Assembly (NCBI GenBank): GCA_946632055.1
Contig: CAMPAR010000010.1
Span: 1 to 40,341 of the forward strand
DNA: 40,341 nt
From: an uncultured Lachnospiraceae bacterium
GTDB lineage: Bacteria > Bacillota > Clostridia > Lachnospirales > Lachnospiraceae
Direction of reading: 5' to 3'
Part shown: positions 34,113 through 40,341 of the stretch, piece by piece
Layout of the letters: the number at the start of each line of letters is the position of its first letter
Numbering within the stretch: the first letter of the stretch is position 1
Translations under genes and position numbers: made by a program
The notes under the pieces: generated by a model
Database searches by the model: none
The model's input: only the letters and a program-made list of their open reading frames with translations
What the model was told of the DNA's origin: nothing

Positions 34113-34168
34113 GCTTCTATATGGCCTATGATTGCCTAAGGGCACATTTTTAAGGAGGAATTTCTAAA

Positions 34169-35380
34169 ATGGCAAAAGCTAAATTTGAAAGAACAAAGCC
34201 GCACTGCAATATCGGTACCATCGGCCACATCGACCATGGCAAAACCACTCTGACGGCTGCGATTACCAAAGTCCTTGCTCAGAAGGTTGCCGGCAACACG
34301 GCTACAGCTTTCGATATGATCGATAAGGCTCCGGAAGAGCGTGAAAGAGGTATCACCATCAACTCCGCTCACGTTGAGTACGAAACCGAAAAGAGACACT
34401 ATGCACACGTTGACTGCCCCGGCCATGCTGACTATGTCAAGAACATGATCACCGGTGCTGCTCAGATGGACGGCGCTATCCTCGTAGTTGCTGCTACCGA
34501 CGGTGTTATGCCCCAGACTCGTGAGCACATCCTTCTGTCCCGTCAGGTCGGTGTTCCGTATATCGTTGTTTTCATGAACAAGTGCGATATGGTCGACGAT
34601 GAAGAGCTTCTTGAGCTCGTTGAGATGGAAGTTCGTGACCTTCTGAACGAATACGAATTCCCGGGTGATGACATTCCGGTTATCCAGGGTTCCGCATACT
34701 GCGCTCTTCATGCTGATGATGAAGGCACGGATCCGGACGGCAAGTGGACTCAGAGAATCATGGACCTGATGGATGCTGTTGACAGCTACATCCCGACTCC
34801 TGAGCGTGACACCGACAAGCCTTTCCTGATGCCCATCGAGGACGTTATGACGATCTCCGGCCGTGGTACGGTTGCTACCGGCCGTGTGGAGCGCGGTACC
34901 CTGAAGCTTCAGGATCCGGTTGAAATCCTTGGTATCAAGGAAGACAAGCAGACCTCTGTCGTTACCGGTATTGAAATGTTCCGTAAGACTCTGGATCAGG
35001 CTCAGGCCGGCGACAACATCGGCGCTCTGCTTCGTGGTATCAACAGAACCGACATCGAAAGAGGTCAGGTTATGGCGAAGCCCGGCACAGTTACCTGCCA
35101 CAGCAAATTCACCGCTCAGGTTTACGTCCTGACCAAGGATGAAGGCGGCCGTCATACTCCGTTCTTCAACAACTATCGTCCGCAGTTCTACTTCAGAACA
35201 ACCGACGTTACCGGCGTTTGCCGTCTTCCGGAAGGCACCGAGATGTGCATGCCCGGCGACAACGTTGAGATGACCATCGAGCTGATCCACAACGTCGCTA
35301 TGGAGCAGGGCCTTCGTTTCGCTATCCGTGAGGGTGGCCGTACGGTTGGTTCCGGCAGAGTTGTTTCCGTTATCGAATAA
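34169..35380 (+). CDS. tuf: Elongation factor Tu
   Basis: A 403-residue GTPase that brings aminoacyl-tRNA to the ribosome. G1 [34 protein letters not shown] and GSAYCAL are visible, then domains II ([13 protein letters not shown]) and III ([11 protein letters not shown] ... [12 protein letters not shown]). TAAGGAGG precedes ATG 34169. Codon choice differs from its neighbours: many GCT, GTT and CGT codons, where most genes here prefer GCG or GTC, as expected for a very highly expressed gene. Confidence 0.99.
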   Translation: MAKAKFERTKPHCNIGTIGHIDHGKTTLTAAITKVLAQKVAGNTATAFDMIDKAPEERERGITINSAHVEYETEKRHYAHVDCPGHADYVKNMITGAAQMDGAILVVAATDGVMPQTREHILLSRQVGVPYIVVFMNKCDMVDDEELLELVEMEVRDLLNEYEFPGDDIPVIQGSAYCALHADDEGTDPDGKWTQRIMDLMDAVDSYIPTPERDTDKPFLMPIEDVMTISGRGTVATGRVERGTLKLQDPVEILGIKEDKQTSVVTGIEMFRKTLDQAQAGDNIGALLRGINRTDIERGQVMAKPGTVTCHSKFTAQVYVLTKDEGGRHTPFFNNYRPQFYFRTTDVTGVCRLPEGTEMCMPGDNVEMTIELIHNVAMEQGLRFAIREGGRTVGSGRVVSVIE

Positions 35381-35405
35381 TTTCGGCGGATTTAAAAGCT
35401 TTTTC

Positions 35406-35430
35406 AGGCCCCGGTTTTCGGGGCCTTTTT
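35406..35430 (+). terminator. Intrinsic terminator after tuf
   Basis: AGGCCCCG (35406-35413), loop GTTTT, CGGGGCCT (35419-35426) and then TTTT. It closes the str group and separates it from rpoBC. Confidence 0.92.
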
Positions 35431-35484
35431 ATGCACAGGGCCGCGCAAGGTAAATTCCGGCCTTGCCGGACGCGGCCCGCGCGA

Positions 35485-35515
35485 CGAGTAGGGTGCGATA
35501 AATCTTCCCTACTCG
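35485..35515. repeat. 9-base inverted repeat upstream of rpoB promoters
   Basis: CGAGTAGGG (35485-35493) and CCCTACTCG (35507-35515) are perfect complements around a 13-base loop. It lies upstream of the first rpoB promoter and downstream of the tuf terminator, so it may be a protein site. Smaller complementary patches (TTCCGG/CCGGA) lie just before it. Confidence 0.5.
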
Positions 35516-35545
35516 ATTACTGAAAAGATCCCGTAAAAGTAATGC

Positions 35546-35574
35546 TTGCACCTTTTAGACTTTTGTGGTAGAAT
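35546..35574 (+). promoter_or_regulatory. rpoB: Predicted rpoB promoter P1
   Basis: TTGCAC (35546-35551), a 17-base spacer and TAGAAT (35569-35574). Transcripts from here would run through the hairpin at 35591-35628. Confidence 0.65.
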
Positions 35575-35590
35575 CATTATCTGTGAAAAG

Positions 35591-35628
35591 ATCGCTGTTA
35601 ATCAAAAAAATGATTGACAGCGATTTTT
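35591..35628 (+). terminator. Terminator-like attenuator in the rpoB leader
   Basis: ATCGCTGTTAATCA (35591-35604) pairs with TGATTGACAGCGAT (35611-35624) over 14 positions, with a single wobble pair, an A6 loop and a TTTTT run directly after. The right arm contains the -35 box of promoter P2. Confidence 0.75.
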
Positions 35629-35642
35629 ATTTGTGTTATAGT
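35614..35642 (+). promoter_or_regulatory. rpoB: Predicted rpoB promoter P2
   Basis: TTGACA (35614-35619), a 17-base spacer and TATAGT (35637-35642), close to consensus. It would start transcription after the attenuator hairpin. Confidence 0.75.
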
Positions 35643-35667
35643 GATATTTGCGCATATTTGCGGGATT

Positions 35668-35747
35668 GGGCGTACTATGCCCTGAATTCCTGATTTTACA
35701 GGGTACAGGAAAGCTGCTAGGGGCTTTTCTGTAAAAGGAAGATCAGG
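35668..35747 (+). promoter_or_regulatory. Structured rpoB 5' leader
   Basis: Three overlapping pairings are visible: GGGC/GCCC (35668-35682), CCTGATTTTACAG (35689-35701) with CTGTAAAA and ATCAGG (35729-35747, six-base bulge), and CAGGAAAGC (35706-35714) with GCTTTTCTG (35723-35731). The last two share bases, so alternative folds are possible. No Rfam class recognised. Confidence 0.5.
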
Positions 35748-35779
35748 CGTACACAAAAACTGAACAGGAGTGAACGTCT

Positions 35780-38700
35780 ATGGAAAAAATTGGAATCCAT
35801 CAAATCAAATCCGGCAAAAACTCTCGTATGAGTTTTTCACACCAGACGGATGTGCTGGAAATCCCCAATCTGATCGAGGTTCAGAGAGCTTCCTACGAAT
35901 GGTTCCTGAAGGAGGGCCTCAAGGAAGTCTTTGAGGATATTTCTCCGATCGGAGAGAATTTCAGCCAGTTCTCCCTGGAGTTCGGCAATTACCGGCTTTG
36001 CAGAGATGAGATCAAATACACGATTGAGGAGTGCAAGGAACGTGACGCGACCTATGCCGCTCCTTTAAAGGCAACCGTGCGCCTTCACAACAAAGTGAAC
36101 GGCGAGGTTAAGGACCATGAGATTTTCATGGGAGATCTGCCGCTGATGACCGACACCGGATCCTTCGTGATCAACGGTGCGGAGCGTGTTATCGTCAGCC
36201 AGATCGTGCGTTCACCCGGCATTTATTTCGACATCGACCATGATAAGCTCGGTAAAGAGCTGTATACCAGCCAGATTATCCCGAACCGGGGCGCATGGCT
36301 GGAGTACGAAACCGACTCCAATGATATTTTCTTCGTGCGTGTGGACCGGATCGGCAAGGTGCCGGTCACCGTACTTGTGCGCGCTTTAGGCTACGGAACC
36401 GATCAGGAGATCCTGGACCTGTTCGGCGAGGAGCCGAAGATTGTCAGCACGCTGACCAAGGACAAATCCGGCAGCTATGTCGGCGGTATGCTGGAGCTGT
36501 ACCGGAAGATCCGTCCGGGCGAGCCGCAGTCCCTGGAAAGCGCGGAAACGCTGATCAACGGAATGCTGTTCGACGGAAGACGCTATGACCTTGCGCACGT
36601 CGGACGCTATAAATTCAATAAAAAGCTGAACTTCAAGTATCGTCTCGCCGGACAGGAGCTGGCGGAGGACGTTGTGGACCCGGGTACGGGCGAGATTATC
36701 GCCGAAGCCGGCACCGTTCCGAAGCGCGATCTGGCGGAAAAAATCCAGAACAGCGGCGTGGAATACGTCTTTGTGAAGGGCGAGGAGCGGAAGATCAAGA
36801 TGATCTCGAGCCGCATGGTGGATGCGTCCCAGTATCTGCCCTTCGATCCCGCGGAGTGCGGAATCAACGAACTCGTTTTCTATCCGGTTCTGATGGAAAT
36901 TCTCGATAAGGGCCTGAAGGGCGATGAGCTGAAGGATGAAATCCGCTCCCGCATCAAGGATCTGATCCCGGTGCACATTCTGAAGGAGGAGATCATCGCC
37001 TCCATCAACTACCTGCTCGGTCTCGAGTACGGCATCGGCAAGAAGGACGATATCGACCACCTCGGCAACCGCCGTATCCGTGCGGTCGGCGAGCTGCTGC
37101 AGAATCAGTACCGGATCGGTATGTCCCGGATGGAGCGTGTCGTGCGTGAGCGTATGGCCACGCAGGACATGGAGGGCGTGACGCCCCAGAGCCTGATCAA
37201 TATCAAGCCCGTGACGGCGGCCGTGAAGGAATTCTTCGGTTCCTCCCAGCTGTCCCAGTTCATGGATCAGAACAACCCGCTGTCGGAAGTGACGCATAAG
37301 CGGCGTCTTTCCGCACTCGGTCCCGGCGGTCTCTCCAGAGAGCGCGCCGGATTCGAGGTGCGTGACGTTCACTATACGCACTACGGCCGGATGTGCCCGA
37401 TTGAGACTCCGGAAGGTCCGAACATCGGTCTGATTACCTCTCTCGCGAGCTATGCCCGCGTGAACAACTACGGCTTTATCGAAGCCCCGTACCGTCTGGT
37501 GGATAAAACCGATCCGAAGAATCCGGTCGTCACGAACAAGGTCGTGTACCTGACGGCGGACGAAGAGGACGATTACGTCGTCGCGCAGGCCAATGAGCCG
37601 CTCGATGAAGCCGGACATTTTGTGAAGGAAATGGTTTCCGGCCGTTTCCGCGACGAGACCTCGGAGTATGACCGCGTCCGCATCGACCTGATGGACGTCT
37701 CCCCGAAGATGGTCTTCTCGGTGGCGACATCGATGATTCCCTTCCTGGAGAATGACGACGCGAACCGTGCGCTGATGGGCTCGAACATGCAGCGTCAGGC
37801 TGTGCCGCTGATGCTGACGGAAGCGCCGGTCGTTGATACCGGTCTTGCGGACAAGGTGGCGATCGACTCCGGCGTCTGCCAGGTGGCAAGAGAAGCCGGC
37901 GTTGTCGAGCGTTCCGCTTCGGATGAAATCATCATCCGTAAGGACGACGGCAACCGCGACGTATACCGCCTGACGAAGTTCGCGCGCTCGAACCAGTCCA
38001 ACAGCTACAACCAGAAGCCGATCGTCGTCAAGGGCGAGCGGGTGGAAAAGGGCCAGGCCATTGCGGACGGTCCGTCCACGCACAACGGTGAAATTGCCCT
38101 CGGCAAGAATCCGCTGATCGGATTCATGACCTGGGAAGGATATAACTACGAGGACGCGGTACTCCTGTCGGAGCGCCTCGTTCAGGAAGATGTCTACACC
38201 TCGATCCACATCGAGGAGTACGAGATCGAGGCCAGAGACACGAAGCTCGGGCCGGAGGAAATCACGAGAGACGTTCCGGGCGTCGGCGACGATGCGCTGA
38301 AGGATCTCGATGAGAACGGTATTATCCGTATCGGCGCGGAAGTCCGTGCAGGTGATATCCTGGTCGGCAAGGTCACTCCGAAGGGAGAAACCGAGCTGAA
38401 CGCGGAAGAGCGGCTCTTGCGCGCCATCTTCGGCGAGAAGGCCCGTGAGGTGCGTGATACCTCGCTGAAGGTTCCGCACGGCGCCTACGGCATTGTCGTG
38501 GACGCGAAGGTCTTTACGAGAGAGAACAACGAAGAGTTGGCTCCCGGCGTATCGAAGAGCGTGCGTATCTACATCGCGCAGAAGAGAAAGATCTCGGTCG
38601 GCGATAAGATGGCAGGCCGTCACGGCAACAAGGGTGTCGTGTCGCGCGTGCTTCCCGTCGAGGACATGCCCTTCCTTCCGAACGGCCGTCCGCTCGACAT

Positions 38701-39610
38701 CGTGCTGAACCCGCTCGGCGTTCCTTCGCGTATGAATATCGGACAGGTGCTGGAGATTCATCTGTCGCTGGCGGCGAAAGCGCTTGGCTTCGATATTTCC
38801 ACCCCGATTTTCGACGGCGCGACGGAGCACGACATTCAGGATATGCTGGAAATCGCGAATGACTATGTCAATACCGATTTCGACAGCTTTAAGGAAAAAT
38901 ACAATGACGTTCTGCCGAAGGAGGTCATGAACTACCTCGGCGAGCATCTCGAGCATCGCGAGCTCTGGAAGGGCGTTCCGATTTCACGCGACGGCAAGGT
39001 ACAGCTCAGAGACGGCCGGACCGGCGAGTTCTTCGACGCACCGGTTACCATCGGTCACATGCACTATCTGAAGCTGCATCACCTCGTAGACGATAAGATC
39101 CACGCGCGTTCGACCGGCCCCTACTCCCTCGTGACCCAGCAGCCGCTCGGCGGCAAGGCGCAGTTCGGCGGACAGCGTTTCGGCGAAATGGAAGTCTGGG
39201 CGCTGGAGGCTTACGGCGCGTCCTATACGCTGCAGGAGATCCTGACCGTGAAATCCGACGACGTTGTCGGCCGTGTCAAGACCTACGAAGCGATCATCAA
39301 GGGCGACAATATTCCGAAGGCCGGCGTACCGGAGTCCTTCAAGGTTCTGATCAAGGAGCTGCAGTCTCTGGCGCTCGACGTCCGCGTCCTTCGGGATGAC
39401 AACACGGAAGTCGAGATCACCGAGGATGTGGACTACGGCAGCACGGACTTCAATTCCGTACTCAACGAGGACAACGGCCGTCACTACAGTCAGGAGGAAT
39501 TCCGCAGCTACGGCTATTCCGAGCAGGAATTCAAGGACGGCGAACTGCAGGAGGTCGAGGACGTCTCGGATGACGGAAACGACTACGGCAGTGATGATGA
39601 TACCTTCTAA
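35780..39610 (+). CDS. rpoB: RNA polymerase beta subunit
   Basis: A 1276-residue subunit of the transcription core enzyme. ATG 35780 has AGGAG upstream (ACAGGAGTGAACGTCT). The rifampicin region reads [18 protein letters not shown] then [14 protein letters not shown], carrying the sensitive residues at the usual Asp, His and Ser positions. [15 protein letters not shown] and the C-terminal [18 protein letters not shown] that contacts beta-prime are intact. Length is at the upper end for Firmicutes and the last ~30 residues are strongly acidic ([17 protein letters not shown]). It follows tuf rather than rplL, an unusual position. Confidence 0.99.
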   Translation: MEKIGIHQIKSGKNSRMSFSHQTDVLEIPNLIEVQRASYEWFLKEGLKEVFEDISPIGENFSQFSLEFGNYRLCRDEIKYTIEECKERDATYAAPLKATVRLHNKVNGEVKDHEIFMGDLPLMTDTGSFVINGAERVIVSQIVRSPGIYFDIDHDKLGKELYTSQIIPNRGAWLEYETDSNDIFFVRVDRIGKVPVTVLVRALGYGTDQEILDLFGEEPKIVSTLTKDKSGSYVGGMLELYRKIRPGEPQSLESAETLINGMLFDGRRYDLAHVGRYKFNKKLNFKYRLAGQELAEDVVDPGTGEIIAEAGTVPKRDLAEKIQNSGVEYVFVKGEERKIKMISSRMVDASQYLPFDPAECGINELVFYPVLMEILDKGLKGDELKDEIRSRIKDLIPVHILKEEIIASINYLLGLEYGIGKKDDIDHLGNRRIRAVGELLQNQYRIGMSRMERVVRERMATQDMEGVTPQSLINIKPVTAAVKEFFGSSQLSQFMDQNNPLSEVTHKRRLSALGPGGLSRERAGFEVRDVHYTHYGRMCPIETPEGPNIGLITSLASYARVNNYGFIEAPYRLVDKTDPKNPVVTNKVVYLTADEEDDYVVAQANEPLDEAGHFVKEMVSGRFRDETSEYDRVRIDLMDVSPKMVFSVATSMIPFLENDDANRALMGSNMQRQAVPLMLTEAPVVDTGLADKVAIDSGVCQVAREAGVVERSASDEIIIRKDDGNRDVYRLTKFARSNQSNSYNQKPIVVKGERVEKGQAIADGPSTHNGEIALGKNPLIGFMTWEGYNYEDAVLLSERLVQEDVYTSIHIEEYEIEARDTKLGPEEITRDVPGVGDDALKDLDENGIIRIGAEVRAGDILVGKVTPKGETELNAEERLLRAIFGEKAREVRDTSLKVPHGAYGIVVDAKVFTRENNEELAPGVSKSVRIYIAQKRKISVGDKMAGRHGNKGVVSRVLPVEDMPFLPNGRPLDIVLNPLGVPSRMNIGQVLEIHLSLAAKALGFDISTPIFDGATEHDIQDMLEIANDYVNTDFDSFKEKYNDVLPKEVMNYLGEHLEHRELWKGVPISRDGKVQLRDGRTGEFFDAPVTIGHMHYLKLHHLVDDKIHARSTGPYSLVTQQPLGGKAQFGGQRFGEMEVWALEAYGASYTLQEILTVKSDDVVGRVKTYEAIIKGDNIPKAGVPESFKVLIKELQSLALDVRVLRDDNTEVEITEDVDYGSTDFNSVLNEDNGRHYSQEEFRSYGYSEQEFKDGELQEVEDVSDDGNDYGSDDDTF

Positions 39611-39628
39611 GGAAAAGGAGAAGCACGA

Positions 39629-40341
39629 ATGGCAGAAAATATGAATGAAACCTATGAACCGCTTTCGTTTGATGCGATCAGGATCGGCCTTGCTTCACCG
39701 GATAAGATCAGAGAATGGTCCCACGGCATTGTCACGAAGCCGGAAACCATCAACTACAGAACACTGAAACCCGAGAAGGACGGACTCTTCTGCGAGCGTA
39801 TTTTCGGGCCCAGCAAGGACTGGGAGTGCCACTGCGGAAAATACAAGAAGATCCGTTACAAGGGTGTCATCTGCGACCGCTGCGGCGTCGAAGTGACCAA
39901 GGCCAGCGTACGGCGCGACCGTATGGGACATATCGAGCTGGCTTCTCCGGTTTCCCACATCTGGTATTTCAAGGGAATCCCGAGCCGCCTCGGTCTGGTG
40001 CTGGATCTTTCGTCCAAGGTGCTGGACAAGGTGCTGTATTTTGCGTCCTACATTGTGCTGGACAAGGGCAATACGGATCTTTCGGACAAGCAGTGCCTGA
40101 CCGAGACCGAGTACCGCGCTAAAATCGAGCAGTTCGGCGAAGGCTCCTTCCGTGCCGGTATGGGCGCGGAGGCCATCAAGGAGCTGCTTCAGAAAATCGA
40201 CGTGGAGAAGGAAGCAAAGGCGTTAAGAGAAGAGCTTCTTGCCGCTCCGCAGCAGAAGCGGGGAAAACTCAGCAAGCGTGTGGAAGTGATGGAGGCCTTC
40301 CTGACTTCCGGCAACAAGCCCGAATGGATGATCATGGATGT
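39629..40341 (+). CDS. rpoC: RNA polymerase beta-prime subunit (3'-truncated by window edge)
   Basis: The first 237 codons of rpoC, open to the window end. ATG 39629 ([31 protein letters not shown]) has AAAAGGAG eight bases upstream and lies 18 bases after rpoB. The N-terminal zinc-binding site is visible as [20 protein letters not shown], and the following [23 protein letters not shown] segment is nearly invariant in the family. The catalytic NADFDGD lies beyond the window. Confidence 0.98.
   Translation, partial: MAENMNETYEPLSFDAIRIGLASPDKIREWSHGIVTKPETINYRTLKPEKDGLFCERIFGPSKDWECHCGKYKKIRYKGVICDRCGVEVTKASVRRDRMGHIELASPVSHIWYFKGIPSRLGLVLDLSSKVLDKVLYFASYIVLDKGNTDLSDKQCLTETEYRAKIEQFGEGSFRAGMGAEAIKELLQKIDVEKEAKALREELLAAPQQKRGKLSKRVEVMEAFLTSGNKPEWMIMD

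Noticed and set aside
32823..34145. A 440-codon open frame antisense to fusA
   Set aside because: Its sequence is a shadow of the very well conserved fusA gene and has no signals of its own.
36386..38956. An 856-codon open frame antisense to rpoB
   Set aside because: It mirrors the rpoB codon pattern, has no ribosome site or recognisable domain, and is rich in His, Arg, Asp and Val as expected for antisense of a GC-rich coding frame.

Overview
The window looks like chromosomal DNA of a Gram-positive, low-to-medium GC Firmicute, most likely a member of the Clostridia close to Lachnospiraceae. The support is a division-and-cell-wall (dcw) cluster starting with mraZ, a DUF1292 protein, a VanW-domain protein, an FchA-type cyclohydrolase beside FolD, strong AAGGAGG-type ribosome binding sites, and consensus sigma-A promoters (TTGACA/TATAAT-like, 17-base spacers). 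It is nearly all core chromosome; I see no insertion sequence, CRISPR array, rRNA, tRNA or prophage.

Layout. 1-3104: 3' part of sbcC. 3105-3970: small uncertain genes, including a leftover antisense reading frame and an amber-interrupted membrane peptide. 3987-4847 (minus): lipid kinase, divergent from a surface-glycan block (5047-9456) of two GT2-type glycosyltransferases and two SDR-like proteins, the second lacking the catalytic motifs. A bidirectional terminator (9477-9519) separates these from a minus-strand group: VanW protein, DUF1292 protein, ychF. 13306-18056 (plus): four-gene membrane glycosylation block (GT-C-like protein, polyprenyl-phosphate glycosyltransferase, large membrane protein, 33-residue peptide), visibly more AT-rich than its surroundings. 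18191-27251: dcw cluster mraZ-rsmH-ftsL-pbp-mraY-murD-ftsQ-ftsZ, without ftsW, murG, murC or ftsA. 27307-30634: an O-antigen-polymerase-like membrane protein, then fchA-folD-dut. 30689-35430: str group rpsL-rpsG-fusA-tuf. 35546-end: rpoB and the 5' part of rpoC with their own complex leader.

How the genes work together. The dcw genes make and assemble septal peptidoglycan, and are probably under MraZ autoregulation through four 10-base-spaced repeats just downstream of the mraZ promoter. fchA, folD and dut all feed one-carbon and dUMP supply (thymidylate and purine synthesis); this FolD appears to lack cyclohydrolase active-site residues, so FchA may carry that step. The glycan blocks probably decorate the cell envelope. 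The str and rpo genes form the gene-expression core, but rpoBC lies downstream of tuf instead of upstream of rpsL.

The items most worth a second look are the FolD/FchA division of labour, the rpoB leader with a promoter embedded in a terminator-like hairpin, the ftsZ promoter inverted repeat, the dcw gene content and the 13.3-18.1 kb glycosylation block. All calls were made by reading the sequence; no database search was run.
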